Shown here in pieces: positions 1 through 8,605 of a DNA stretch of 32,218 nt. Below the pieces are notes generated by a model. That model worked only from the letters and a program-made list of their open reading frames with translations, was not told the origin of the DNA and did not search any database. Position 1 is the stretch's first letter; the number at the start of each line of letters is the position of its first letter. The position numbers and the translations under genes are program-made. The stretch comes from Parabacteroides goldsteinii (GTDB lineage: Bacteria > Bacteroidota > Bacteroidia > Bacteroidales > Tannerellaceae), in NCBI RefSeq assembly GCF_015550595.1, contig NZ_JADNBB010000050.1:1-32218 (forward strand), written 5' to 3'.

Positions 1-1680
1 ATTAAATATACTGTATGCCATTTTACCACCTTTAATCTTTGAGTGGATATTATCAAAAGCAGTGTCTCCCCCAAAAGTTGTCTTTATTTGGTCGGAGGTG
101 CTAGAGTTTGTCAATTCTAAAACGGCGAAAGGTATTTCAACAAAGTCACTACCACCTACTTCTTTATAGGTACCGTCGTTGGATTTGAACTTATTCCCAT
201 CGCCAGTGTTTATTGATTGATTTAAACTGACGCCAGTTAAAACCGATTTGTCAGCTTTAGTTATTCTGAAATTATAAACTACAATTTGAATATCATTATT
301 CAATACTGTTGAAAGATTATTGCTAATAGTGAAAAAGTTGACAATAATATTATATGTCGTTTCATCCGATAGAATACTCATACTGGCAGCATCTCCTTCT
401 ATAATAGCAATTCCAGCATGATTAACATATGCTGTTTCAACTTGTGCCAAAAATTCATCGGTAGTCGTTGTAATAGGATTACCTTCGGCATCAAGCAAAG
501 GTGACAGGTCAAGATACTGTGCACCCCCTCCTAACTCACTCAACTTCTTCCCAGCAAGGGTGAGCTCGTTATCAGCATCAACCGCGAACGCCTCCTTCCC
601 TTCGAATAGTAACTTGCCTGCATCGGTATATTCAACCTTCTTCCCGGTTACATCGTTAGACAGATAGGATGGGTTCAATTTTTCCAGTTTTTGAAACTGG
701 TCAGCAGACATGAGACCAGAGGAGTCGGCGGTGGCGTTACCCGGCTTATTAAGTATAGCCCCCTTTCCTTCTGTTGCGTCCCAGTCGGGTTGCACCTGCT
801 CGGGGATTTCTGGCGCTACATACTCGACAAAAGTACCAGCAGTACTGTCGTCCGCATCAGGGACAAACAGATACTTTTTGCCGATCACAAGACCGGTCGC
901 GTCAACAAGAACGTTCCCCGTTCCTGTGCCCGCGGGGCCTGCTGGCCCGCGAGGAATAAAGAAGTTCAAGAGGTACTTCGGGTTGCCTTCGGGTGTCAAA
1001 CCGTTCTCCACAACTTCAACTCTGGCCTCTTCTGAGGGATTGAGTGTTGTTGTTGTGCCTTGTTCGAAAATAGCAGGCTGACCGTCTTGGCCTTTAGGCA
1101 AAGTTAGGTCAAGGATGTATTTCGGGTTACCGGACTCATCAAATCCATCCTCTGTAAAATTACCAGATGCCGTTTCGCCCGATTTTGCACTAACGGATGC
1201 CAGTACGGGAGTCTTGCCGTTATCACCTGTATCCCCTTTTCCTCCCGGTACAAGCACTAAGTTTAACTTATAATTAGGTGCTTCTCCTGTAATTGTTGCA
1301 GAAGGCGCATCACCAGAAGTCACTTCGCCGATTTCCATATTTGCAGCTGCCCCAGGATCACCTTTCAGATCAGCCTTTGAAAATAGATCGTACCAAATGT
1401 CTGTACCTTCAAGTGACCACTGAAGCATGTCACCACTCATTCTTAACTCTATATTCTTCCCGTTTACACCCTGCAAAAGAGCTATTGAAACTCTTCCGAG
1501 ATTGTATGAAGCATCAAAGCAGGGAATGCTGGTTAAACCGTCTAAACGCTCAAACGAAGGGTATTGGGATGGATCTTTCGCCGTAGAACCAAGCTTTTCC
1601 TCTATCAAGGGGAGCAGTCTCTCCAAATCCGCCGGCGTTACGACCGTTCCGTCTTCAAATATAATGTCACCTGTTGCCAT
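1..1680 (-). CDS. Collagen-like phage tail fibre, C-terminus outside the window
   Basis: The minus frame is open without a stop from the ATG at 1680 to the window edge (560 codons), so this is the 5' part of a longer gene. It probably acts in host recognition at the tail tip. The N-terminal third carries repeated modules ending in GNPKYxL followed by a hydrophobic strand and P(K/R)G, then a short GPAGPAGTGTG stretch, which is the layout of collagen-like fibre shafts in Bacteroidales phages. A segment near residue 300 (KGAILNKPGNATADSSGLMSADQ) resembles modules common in phage tail fibres. The remaining 200 residues are rich in Asn, Thr and Ser and look like beta-structured receptor-binding sequence. 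It lies 8 bases downstream of a 93-residue gene and is the last gene seen of the tail operon. Fibre identity is inferred from composition and context. Confidence 0.75.
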   Translation of the reverse strand, partial: MATGDIIFEDGTVVTPADLERLLPLIEEKLGSTAKDPSQYPSFERLDGLTSIPCFDASYNLGRVSIALLQGVNGKNIELRMSGDMLQWSLEGTDIWYDLFSKADLKGDPGAAANMEIGEVTSGDAPSATITGEAPNYKLNLVLVPGGKGDTGDNGKTPVLASVSAKSGETASGNFTEDGFDESGNPKYILDLTLPKGQDGQPAIFEQGTTTTLNPSEEARVEVVENGLTPEGNPKYLLNFFIPRGPAGPAGTGTGNVLVDATGLVIGKKYLFVPDADDSTAGTFVEYVAPEIPEQVQPDWDATEGKGAILNKPGNATADSSGLMSADQFQKLEKLNPSYLSNDVTGKKVEYTDAGKLLFEGKEAFAVDADNELTLAGKKLSELGGGAQYLDLSPLLDAEGNPITTTTDEFLAQVETAYVNHAGIAIIEGDAASMSILSDETTYNIIVNFFTISNNLSTVLNNDIQIVVYNFRITKADKSVLTGVSLNQSINTGDGNKFKSNDGTYKEVGGSDFVEIPFAVLELTNSSTSDQIKTTFGGDTAFDNIHSKIKGGKMAYSIFN

Positions 1681-1688
1681 AATACAAT

Positions 1689-1970
1689 TTATTCTATTGT
1701 TTCATCACTAAAATATTTATGAGCGTCGCTAAGAGCAGTGGTAATTACAGCTTCCTGGTCGTTATAACTCGTCAAAACATCGCTTTTATCAAATGAGATG
1801 TACAATTTCCCGTTTCGTTCAATTGTTATTCCCCCAATTCGGCTTTCGTTTTGCAATAAATCTATACGAACTTGCTCCACTGGAGAACCATAGTTGTTTT
1901 CAACTGTATAATTCAAGCGAACTCCAGCGACTTCTTTTGAATTTGTTCGAATTCGTTTATCAACACCCAT
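1689..1970 (-). CDS. Small unknown protein of the tail operon (93 aa)
   Basis: I do not recognise the family. The start is placed at ATG 1970 because a strong Shine-Dalgarno sequence (AAGGAGG) lies 8 bases upstream, overlapping the end of the preceding gene; a start at 1988 is possible but would overlap that gene by 17 bases. A good Shine-Dalgarno is rare in this window, so the two genes are probably translationally coupled. The protein is soluble and acidic, with alternating strands (RLNYTVEN, VRIDLLQN, GKLYISFD) and a final helix, suggesting a small alpha/beta fold. The position between two tail proteins suggests a role in tail-tip or fibre assembly, which is inference only. Confidence 0.8.
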   Translation of the reverse strand: MGVDKRIRTNSKEVAGVRLNYTVENNYGSPVEQVRIDLLQNESRIGGITIERNGKLYISFDKSDVLTSYNDQEAVITTALSDAHKYFSDETIE

Positions 1971-1971
1971 A

Positions 1972-2301
1972 TTATTTCCCTCCTTCAATTAGTTCTACCA
2001 CTTGCCCATAGGCGCCAGCAGTCAGATATTTATCGCATACTTTTTTGATAAGCGTTCCTTCTTCTGATGATATTTCAATATCTTCGACAGAAGGAATAAT
2101 ACGCAGAGTTAATGTGTAAGAGAGGTATTTTTCTTCCTGAGTAAGACCTTCACCACAAGTGTACAAGGATTGACAAACAAAATCCTTAATCAATTGCGGT
2201 TGTTTTTCGACCTCTTTTTTACCATCTTTGATCACTTCTACATTTTTGTAGACTTCATCACCTTTATAGTCTTTTAAGACCTTGTTGAAATTAACTTTCA
2301 T
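1972..2301 (-). CDS. Small unknown protein of the tail operon (109 aa)
   Basis: Function unknown. The N-terminus (MKVNFNKVLKDYKGDEV) is followed by a charged region rich in Lys and Glu and then a helical C-terminal half (EEGTLIKKVCDKYLTAGAYGQVVELIEGGK). No membrane segment or signal peptide is visible. It follows the large tail-tip gene by 21 bases and its last codons form the ribosome site of the next gene. Small proteins placed between a tail-tip protein and a fibre are often assembly factors or structural adaptors; nothing in the sequence decides this. Confidence 0.8.
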   Translation of the reverse strand: MKVNFNKVLKDYKGDEVYKNVEVIKDGKKEVEKQPQLIKDFVCQSLYTCGEGLTQEEKYLSYTLTLRIIPSVEDIEISSEEGTLIKKVCDKYLTAGAYGQVVELIEGGK

Positions 2302-2322
2302 AACTGATTTATTTTAATTAAA

Positions 2323-5300
2323 CTATATGCAAAACAAGCCTGTTGCCGAATCCCATTTTACATTGTATTTTGTTCCGGAGCTACTTTCTGTATTTACTTG
2401 ACTTTCTGCAGGCATAAAAGACATTCTAAGGCAAGTTCTGTAGATCCATGAATCATCATTTGCAAAATGTTTGATACTCATTTCTATATTTCGTTGTGAC
2501 GCTCCATTATATGCTGAACATTTAAAAAATATAATTGGACTCGAACCACTTTCTGCTTCCATATCTAAAAATGTTGGACTATCTGTTTCAAATGACCTCA
2601 ATTTTATAAAACTTGCTTCTGGATAATTTTTTGAAATCACCATCTTCTTTCTTATATATAAAGACGTTTGTCCTATTGAGTTTCCACTTGTGTTATATTG
2701 GGTAGTAGGAGCTAATATGTATGCTATTTTACTATTTCCTGTATAAGAAATTGCCCCCGTAGAAGAATCAATAGTCATTGTTGAGTACCCATAATCCTCA
2801 CCCAAATAAACGGAACTGTATATTTGATTACTAGAAATATTAAAATTAGCTATTTTACCTCTGACTGCAGCCAAACTAGTTACCCATATTTCATCCGCAT
2901 TGATTAAATTTGCTTGTATATACCCTCCTGCTATTAATGTTTGACCGTTGATTATTACGGAAGCCAACTTATTACCCGAGATTGTCGAACTCCCGGTAAG
3001 CTTATTTGTTATCTCTGTCTGTAGAGCACTTGCTAAATCGCTTTTACTTATTGGATTTCCTGTTGCAAATGCATAGTTCCTAAGAGCACCAGGACTTACT
3101 TTGTTCGCTATTTCTTGAGATAGAGCATACGATAAGTCGCCAGATGAGACAGAGTCTTTCCACGCCAAATCACCCATATCACTTTCTTCCAGTTTGCTAT
3201 TAATCTTGTTGGTAAGACTTGGGTCAAACATCTGAAACGAAACAGCTCCATAAAGATTAACTCTACTTGCTGAAATAGTCGTGGTTGTTGCCGTTTGATT
3301 TATATATGATATAATCTTATTACCATCTTCTAACTGCTTAGAAGCAAACAAAGTATTACCATCAGCTTTTGTTATCCACCCTGCTGTATCAATCGTATTG
3401 TTGATATTATCAACTTTGGTAGAAATACCGGATATCTGTTCAGCGGTAACTGTAAATTTACTATCGTATTGAATATATATTTGCTTAGTTACTTCATCTA
3501 CGTAGTCTTTCGTGGCTGACAATTCTATTTTCTCTGCATTTTGCGTAATTTGCGTCTGTAACTTAATCACTGCATCCGAAAGCGCATCGTTAAATAAAGA
3601 GACGCCGTATAGCAGGATTTCTCCGGTGAAACTTATTGAGAAATCACCTGTGCCATTCCAATCCGCCACCTTGGAAATTTTTTGGTAGCTATCCGAAGGA
3701 GTCATCTGCTGTTGCAAAAACAACTCAGACCCTTGTATGCCGGCCGTAAGTGTTCCAGGCTTTATCACTTTCGCGAAAAACGAAAAAGAATAGGTTCCTT
3801 CCTGCTTTTCTCCATTCATGACGTTGTTCGACTGCCTGATCGTAGTGTTTAGTATACGCAATACGTTTTTACTACCATCGCGGTAGATGTCGGCAACTGC
3901 ATCTTTTTCGACGTAAAACGACCCGTCTAGCCACAGGAATTTACCACCTACATTGATAAAATGAACGGTATTATCCGCCCTCCAATAGTTCAGATTTTCT
4001 GAGAATGAAGAGTTACGGAGAATGTTCCCGGCTTCCAGGGACATATCATTTTTCAATCCTTCGATAGCACTCTCAAATTTTCCATTCATGACTATGAAGT
4101 TTTGTTCAACAGTCATTCCGTTATCAAGATAAATCTGGCTGTTTTCTAATACGGCACCCTGAGCGTAAAAACCTACAACTCCGGTAAGATCCACATTGTT
4201 TTTGGTCCGAATTCCGGAAAGATCTCCCATCCGAGCCTTTGTTGCATTCATAGGATCTGTTTTCAATCCATAGATGCAATCAATATAAGGACTTCCTATT
4301 TCATCGATTGTTGTGATTTTTACAATCCCTTTTCTTGTCGAATCCAATACTGAATCCACACGGGTTAAGACATCGCCAACAACTATATCTGATAGTTCTC
4401 CTACAAAATTTGAGAATTTAATCCAATCCAAACGGTTTTCACCATCCGTCAGGCTTCCGACTCCTGCTTCTGTAACTTGAAGCTCATACTGTTTTATTAC
4501 ATTATATTTATTACCAGCAGATGGCATGCCTCCAAAACGCTGAACCATCAATATATCACCGGCCCTGAAAGGATTATATAGAAGTCCTTTGTCTGTATCC
4601 AGATAAAGACGCTTTGTCGTTTGATCATAAAAGGCAACCTTCATCATTCCTGCGAAAATAACATTGTCATTTTCGCCGCGAAGTTGGGAAATGATCATTT
4701 CAAACACTCTGAGTTTTCCGCGAACTATCAGATCATCCAGTTCTAATCTGTATTTTGTTTCTTCTACCTCTGCGGCATTGAAACGTTTATAAGGTCCTAG
4801 ATCCCATCCCCATCCATTTAGAAACCCGGAAGCAAAAGTAGGGGAGCCAACATGTCCATTAATAAAAGCATTTGTCCGGATATAAGCTGAATCTAGCCAT
4901 GCCGTCCCATTCTCTTTTATTTCCCAACCTTTCCCATCGTATCCATCCAGAAAATAAGTGCTTTTTATATTTTTGTCAAAAGAAATAATGCCATGCGCAA
5001 CATCATCAATGTCCTTACGTAAAAACATTTCGTCTGCTTCTTTTAACAAATTATCCGTTGCATCTTCGATCTCCTTTAATGTACGCAAAGCTGAGAATAC
5101 ATTTGTATCCGAAGGTATTGTAAGATCATTCAGTTTAATGATATCGACATTTAGTCCTCCACCTCCCTGAATAGGATTCATATCCAGACCATCTAATTGC
5201 CGAACCAGATCAGCTAATATGGTATCATGTATTGCGCCAGTTGTCGTTGTCCCCCACACCTCGGTATGTGGCTCTTGCACAGGAAGCAAAAGGTCCGGAG

Positions 5301-6411
5301 AAAGAGTAGGCTTAGGAAATTCAGCTAGACGTGGGGGTAAAAAAAAAGTGTCTCCCGTCGGTATCGGTATCACGAGGTTCTCCGGAAGATCAGTTCTGCG
5401 CTGGATATCCATATACGGACGGGTGTCAGCAAACCGATAGGTAAATGTATATGAATTAGGAAGGTTTGCACTGTCTGTATTGGCCTGACCGTCTGTAAAT
5501 ACAATCCGGTAAAGACCGCTGATCGTATATTTGTACTTCCTGAGAGAAGAATACATATCCTGTAGCCATTGCGCTTCTTCCGGAGTCAGATAACCGGTAT
5601 TACGCGTATGAAGCCGTTCCATATCTACCCGGTATTCTTCGCTCAGGTAACCGGTGTCGGCCATATTGTAATCGTAGGAAGGTTCATCTTTCAAAGAACC
5701 ATAGGCACGTAGACTATCGAGTCCTCCCAATGAGTTTTCAAATAAATACCAATTTTCATCTTCGCTCTGCTTTTCACTTGCAACGTAACGCTGTACATAT
5801 GACAAACGGGTTCCGCTTGCATCTTCCACCCACACATCATAATACATCGGGCGTTTGGCAGAGAACTTACCGCTTACTGCTGCATATTGCAAATTCAATG
5901 TGTAGCAACTTCCCGCCGAAGCCGACACGAGTGTGATCGTTGTATTCGTCTTATTTTCCCAGTAGGCTTTTAAACGTACAGAACAGGGTTGTGCAGCATA
6001 ATAAGTTAGCCATTCCGGACTATAATAAGTAACAGGCTTACAATTTGGCTGCCAGGTGAGAAAATTTCCGGCAAGAAAGCTGGTAGGAGATTCGGTCAGG
6101 TTTAACTTACCGGACTGGATACACCGGAATGTATTGGTGACGGAACCATAAGTAATAGTAAAATCCTTAACCAGTGAAGGTTGCATGAATACGTCAGACG
6201 AAGGAAGAGTAAACGATAGATTGGTCTTTACCACATCCGTAAAGTCCACCTGTATCAGGTTCCCGTTACCGGGATAATAAGTTTCATCCAATAATGTAAC
6301 GCCACCTGTAAGCAGCTTGACCTCTACCGGGTCGGGACTCTGCAAGATCAGCTCTTTCAGGTTACCGCTCATAGAGAGGCTGTCGGGTGTCTGTACGGTT
6401 ACTATTGCCAT
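2323..6411 (-). CDS. Tail-tip / central fibre protein (1362 aa)
   Basis: A very large structural protein of the distal tail. Residues 1-330 are beta-rich with many aromatic residues and look like a globular baseplate-type domain. A Pro-rich linker (about 340-380) leads to a GGGGLNVDIIKLNDL segment and a shaft with fibre-like modules, for example MFLRKDIDDVAHGIISFDK near residue 470. From about residue 960 there are helical stretches with repeated ALxxEIxNK patterns (ALSQEIANK, ALQTEITNK), suggesting a trimeric coiled-coil shaft. The last 200 residues are Ser/Asn/Tyr-rich and end in NVKWDSATGLFCI, a fibre-tip composition. An ACTAACCCT motif 12 bases upstream of the ATG is shared with four other late starts. 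A promoter box lies at 6463-6470. It is inferred to combine tail-tip and fibre functions; no tape-measure gene precedes it, which is unusual. Confidence 0.75.
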   Translation of the reverse strand: MAIVTVQTPDSLSMSGNLKELILQSPDPVEVKLLTGGVTLLDETYYPGNGNLIQVDFTDVVKTNLSFTLPSSDVFMQPSLVKDFTITYGSVTNTFRCIQSGKLNLTESPTSFLAGNFLTWQPNCKPVTYYSPEWLTYYAAQPCSVRLKAYWENKTNTTITLVSASAGSCYTLNLQYAAVSGKFSAKRPMYYDVWVEDASGTRLSYVQRYVASEKQSEDENWYLFENSLGGLDSLRAYGSLKDEPSYDYNMADTGYLSEEYRVDMERLHTRNTGYLTPEEAQWLQDMYSSLRKYKYTISGLYRIVFTDGQANTDSANLPNSYTFTYRFADTRPYMDIQRRTDLPENLVIPIPTGDTFFLPPRLAEFPKPTLSPDLLLPVQEPHTEVWGTTTTGAIHDTILADLVRQLDGLDMNPIQGGGGLNVDIIKLNDLTIPSDTNVFSALRTLKEIEDATDNLLKEADEMFLRKDIDDVAHGIISFDKNIKSTYFLDGYDGKGWEIKENGTAWLDSAYIRTNAFINGHVGSPTFASGFLNGWGWDLGPYKRFNAAEVEETKYRLELDDLIVRGKLRVFEMIISQLRGENDNVIFAGMMKVAFYDQTTKRLYLDTDKGLLYNPFRAGDILMVQRFGGMPSAGNKYNVIKQYELQVTEAGVGSLTDGENRLDWIKFSNFVGELSDIVVGDVLTRVDSVLDSTRKGIVKITTIDEIGSPYIDCIYGLKTDPMNATKARMGDLSGIRTKNNVDLTGVVGFYAQGAVLENSQIYLDNGMTVEQNFIVMNGKFESAIEGLKNDMSLEAGNILRNSSFSENLNYWRADNTVHFINVGGKFLWLDGSFYVEKDAVADIYRDGSKNVLRILNTTIRQSNNVMNGEKQEGTYSFSFFAKVIKPGTLTAGIQGSELFLQQQMTPSDSYQKISKVADWNGTGDFSISFTGEILLYGVSLFNDALSDAVIKLQTQITQNAEKIELSATKDYVDEVTKQIYIQYDSKFTVTAEQISGISTKVDNINNTIDTAGWITKADGNTLFASKQLEDGNKIISYINQTATTTTISASRVNLYGAVSFQMFDPSLTNKINSKLEESDMGDLAWKDSVSSGDLSYALSQEIANKVSPGALRNYAFATGNPISKSDLASALQTEITNKLTGSSTISGNKLASVIINGQTLIAGGYIQANLINADEIWVTSLAAVRGKIANFNISSNQIYSSVYLGEDYGYSTMTIDSSTGAISYTGNSKIAYILAPTTQYNTSGNSIGQTSLYIRKKMVISKNYPEASFIKLRSFETDSPTFLDMEAESGSSPIIFFKCSAYNGASQRNIEMSIKHFANDDSWIYRTCLRMSFMPAESQVNTESSSGTKYNVKWDSATGLFCI

Positions 6412-6462
6412 ATTGGTAAAGTCAGGGTTAGTGCTTGTTCTACTTTTTTATTTGATGCATTA

Positions 6463-6470
6463 CAAATTTA
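6463..6470 (-). promoter_or_regulatory. -7 promoter box of the tail operon
   Basis: The minus strand reads TAAATTTG, a perfect Bacteroidales -7 box (TAnnTTTG), 52 bases upstream of the 1362-residue tail gene. A TTTG lies 26 bases further upstream, too far for the usual 19-20 base spacing, so the -33 element is weak or absent. Because a terminator closes the preceding gene at 6828-6880, the tail genes need a promoter here. Confidence 0.5.
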
Positions 6471-6479
6471 GGTCATCCA

Positions 6480-6827
6480 TTTGGGGATATTAAGGACAAA
6501 ACCGGACCGGATCGCTCGCATGAGCTTTCATCTACAGACGTCAGCGTCGAAAGGTGGAAGTGAAGGAGGGGGAGCGGGGGACGACGACCGTCTGGTGATC
6601 GAGTAAGCCGGATGTCCCTAAAATCCCCATGCGTGTAGTTTTACAGAATTGGCTATCCGGTACAACTCGCATCTCTGTGTAAAGAACTGTAGACGAATGT
6701 TGTTCGAATGGATAGAGTATAACATGCCTCTTAGTGCCGAATTTGGCACTACCGGCTGGAACCGGAAAAACAGGATGCTCACCCCTATGCAGGTAAGTAT
6801 CATTTACCGTTTTTTGGGGTGAACCTT
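6480..6827. other. Gene-free, hairpin-rich interval
   Basis: No convincing ORF is present on either strand. The stretch holds several compact inverted repeats: CCGGAT (6611) with ATCCGG (about 6655), AGTGCC with GGCACT at 6733-6750, CCGG-N6-CCGG at 6752-6765, and CACCCC (about 6780) with GGGGTG (about 6816) enclosing GGTAA/TTACC. It lies between the terminator of the accessory genes and the tail promoter, so it is either an untranslated upstream region, a structured RNA of unknown role, or the remains of a lost gene. Confidence 0.5.
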
Positions 6828-6880
6828 GAAAAATCCGTGATATCCCGGAAGGTTAATAGGCCTATCCGGGTATATCACGG
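6828..6880 (-). terminator. Intrinsic terminator of the 6906-8205 genes
   Basis: An inverted repeat pairs CCGTGATATCCCGGA (6835-6849) with TCCGGGTATATCACGG (6865-6880), leaving a 15-base loop. Read on the minus strand the hairpin is followed by ATTTTTC. It lies 25 bases after the stop of the 148-residue gene, where a terminator is expected. Confidence 0.75.
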
Positions 6881-6905
6881 CCCCTCGGATCGTGGTGGCG
6901 ACCGA

Positions 6906-7352
6906 TTATTCTATCTGATAGATCTGACCCAAACGTATTCCTAACATATTACGACAAAAAATGGGGTAGGAGGCGTATATGGAATAGATAATCCGCTCAT
7001 TTACTGCCGGAGTAAATTCGGAAAGCAACATAGCTGCATTTGCTACTTCTGTTGCCGGATCTTTCGACCGGATACTTGAATTAAAATGAATTTCGGGATG
7101 TTCTTTCCTGATCTTTTCCAGATCGCGCAAGGCACAGTTGGCTATGCATATAGTACGTTGGCAGTTTGTAATCATGTTTTCAAAAATAGAACTGATATCG
7201 TAGGACCCGAGTATTTTGTCCCGGAAATCTTCTACCCTTTCCTGTATAGTCATATCTGTCGGTTTTTCCATTTCCAATATTTTCTGTACATAATACAGGT
7301 TATCTTCTATTTCATGATAATTTTCTTCAAGTACATATTTATTCTTTTCCAT
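6906..7352 (-). CDS. Unknown helical protein (148 aa)
   Basis: I do not recognise the family. The ATG at 7352 (MEKNKYVLEENYHE) is preferred to a TTG three codons upstream. The protein is mostly helical, with an acidic N-terminal half containing a likely amphipathic helix (residues 10-35) and a Cys-containing centre (ITNCQRTICIANCALRDLEKI). The C-terminal part is hydrophobic (IIYSIYASYPIFCRNMLGIRL) but interrupted by charges, so membrane insertion is uncertain. It is the last gene of a short accessory unit beginning at the structured leader at 8.2 kb, and is followed by a terminator. Accessory position and lack of phage structural features suggest a moron-type gene. Confidence 0.7.
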   Translation of the reverse strand: MEKNKYVLEENYHEIEDNLYYVQKILEMEKPTDMTIQERVEDFRDKILGSYDISSIFENMITNCQRTICIANCALRDLEKIRKEHPEIHFNSSIRSKDPATEVANAAMLLSEFTPAVNERIIYSIYASYPIFCRNMLGIRLGQIYQIE

Positions 7353-7413
7353 GATAATCAAAATTTAAAATGTTGGTAAAAATCTGTGATATTTCAGAGG
7401 GTCCATAGGTAGC

Positions 7414-7866
7414 TCAGACCGCAACTCCCATATCATTTAGATACTGGTTGTCTATTTTGCGAACTTCTACTATAGAACGAATACCCCTGAACTCAATTGC
7501 ATAAACAAGCAGGAACTCTGCCCCGGTATATTGGTCTGGATGGTTTTTATAAAAATCCTCCAACATGAATATGGGGTCTTCCGGTTGTTCTATTATACAA
7601 TCATCTATCAGTTCTCCGTCAGCAGATACAATATAAGCAAGATAGAAAGGAACCGGGACGGCTTCCATTATTTGTAAGTCTTTCGAATTCTTCGGATTAA
7701 GGAAAAATTCAATGGCATTTTCTTCCGGAAGGTTAGATATACCTATTAACGAACGTTTGTCTCCACATCCATCGTATACAAGTAACCGAAGACGGGTTTT
7801 ATTACCTACGTTGCTTGATAAATGCAAGTTAATCAGGTGTTTATTGTTTATTGAATTCATATCCAT
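7414..7866 (-). CDS. Unknown accessory protein (150 aa)
   Basis: Function unknown. Two ATG codons (7866, 7860) are possible; a further upstream TTG at 7932 would add residues with no protein-like character. The sequence is rich in short beta strands (LHLSSNV, RLRLLVYDG, FYLAYIVSADGE, GAEFLLVYAIEF), suggesting a small soluble beta or alpha/beta fold. It begins 66 bases after the membrane-protein gene at 7933-8205 and ends 61 bases before the next gene, so it is probably cotranscribed from the promoter at 8423-8453. Its base composition is like its accessory neighbours. Confidence 0.7.
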   Translation of the reverse strand: MDMNSINNKHLINLHLSSNVGNKTRLRLLVYDGCGDKRSLIGISNLPEENAIEFFLNPKNSKDLQIMEAVPVPFYLAYIVSADGELIDDCIIEQPEDPIFMLEDFYKNHPDQYTGAEFLLVYAIEFRGIRSIVEVRKIDNQYLNDMGVAV

Positions 7867-7932
7867 AAGTATACAGTACTCCTGTTTACCCCTAGGAGTA
7901 AGGGTAATAATTAATGATATCTGAATAAACAA

Positions 7933-8205
7933 TTAATTAAGTGATAGGTAATAATCTTTATTATCCTGATATTCCTTAACTATATCCTGGCGGGTCGCAC
8001 AATCGCCAAGCTTTAGCATAATTTCTTCAAATGCAATATCCGGAATAGAATAAAACTGATCGTCAGTATATTCAATTGTGCCGACAAAAGCCATTAGTCC
8101 TAAAAGAATAAAGATTGCGGCAACGCCTTTTAATAGGGTGGTAAAATAATGATCCGGCTTTACGGTAACGGCCTGGGAGACGGTTGCTTGGTTGTTTGTT
8201 TTCAT
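7933..8205 (-). CDS. Small single-pass membrane protein behind a structured leader (90 aa)
   Basis: The protein has a polar N-terminus (MKTNNQATVSQAVTVKPDHY), one clear transmembrane helix at about residues 25-43 (LLKGVAAIFILLGLMAFVG) and a charged C-terminal domain of about 45 residues. The topology is a single inner-membrane anchor; the side of the C-terminal domain cannot be set. It is the first gene after a 215-base leader with its own promoter, and the sequence just before its ATG (8210-8222) can pair with the loop of the leader's terminator hairpin. That makes it the likely target of leader control. A role at the cell envelope, such as superinfection exclusion or lysogenic conversion, is possible but unproven. 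Confidence 0.75.
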   Translation of the reverse strand: MKTNNQATVSQAVTVKPDHYFTTLLKGVAAIFILLGLMAFVGTIEYTDDQFYSIPDIAFEEIMLKLGDCATRQDIVKEYQDNKDYYLSLN

Positions 8206-8420
8206 AATTCACTTTGTTTAGCAGTTATGTGTAAAAAGAAAGACGGCTACACATTTCCCGTCGCTAAACAAAGTGATTATCATCTCCGAAGAGCAAAAAA
8301 TTCACTGGAAATGGCAGCCGCCAATATCATATAATATGGGCATAAAAAAAGCCCAACAATAAAATTGCGAGCGTTATCCGTCGCTCTTCGGTTTATGACT
8401 AAGTCATCTTTGTTTAGCAT
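8206..8420 (-). ncRNA. Structured leader RNA, copy 1 (terminator-hairpin with 5'-end complement)
   Basis: Reading the minus strand: segment 1 (8418-8383) is GCTAAACAAAG, a small hairpin, then CCGAAGAGC. Next is a GGGC/GCCC hairpin (8354-8338) with a T-rich loop, then a hairpin pairing GGCGGCT (8322-8316) with AGCCGTC (8248-8242), extended by CATTTCC/GGAAATG. T-rich sequence (TTTCTTTTT, 8241-8233) follows, so the hairpin looks like a terminator. Its loop contains segment 2 (8294-8263), GCTCTTCGG then CTTTGTTTAGC, complementary to both ends of segment 1 (9 and 11 bases). Segment 3 (8222-8210), GCTAAACAAAGTG, lies 4 bases before the ATG and can also pair with segment 2 over 13 bases. The layout suggests alternative pairings that control both termination and translation start. 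Confidence 0.6.
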
Positions 8421-8422
8421 TA

Positions 8423-8453
8423 CAAATATCGGGATAATATTTGTAATAGCAAA
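8423..8453 (-). promoter_or_regulatory. Promoter of structured leader copy 1
   Basis: The minus strand reads TTTG (8453-8450), 19 bases, then GATATTTG (8430-8423). This matches the Bacteroidales promoter TTTG-N19-TAnnTTTG except for the first base of the -7 box. Four bases separate the -7 box from leader segment 1, so transcription should begin at or just inside segment 1. Confidence 0.65.
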
Positions 8454-8493
8454 GAATATAAGCCATATTATCAAGTAAATTCAATTTATTTCT

Positions 8494-8605
8494 AAAAAAA
8501 AGAAAGACGGCTACACATTCCCCGTCGCGAAACAAGTGAGATGACCTCCGAAGAGTTAAAATCCACTGGAAATGGCAGCCGTCAATATCATTCAATTTGG
8601 GTATA
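8494..8605 (-). repeat. Partial second copy of the structured leader
   Basis: About 105 bases here closely resemble 8233-8340. The terminator-type hairpin is complete: GACGGCT (8583-8577) pairs with AGCCGTC (8512-8506), followed on the minus strand by TTTCTTTTTTTT. The loop keeps CTCTTCGGAGGTCATCT and TTGTTTCGC. Copy 1 has GGCGGCT where this copy has GACGGCT, so an A-U pair becomes G-U and the stem survives. No segment 1 and no promoter are visible upstream and no ORF follows directly, so this is probably a truncated duplicate. Confidence 0.65.

Noticed and set aside
710-1711. Several plus-strand ORFs opposite the tail fibre and other genes
   Set aside because: They are antisense to long, clearly coding minus-strand frames and have no starts, promoters or families of their own.
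1-6411. Diversity-generating retroelement acting on the tail genes
   Set aside because: No reverse transcriptase, template repeat or near-identical variable repeat was seen by eye.
8280-8474. Small ORF in leader copy 1 (starting ATGCTAAACAAAG at 8420)
   Set aside because: The ATG lies at the predicted RNA 5' end, so the message would be leaderless, and the codons coincide with the pairing segment 1 and the hairpins.
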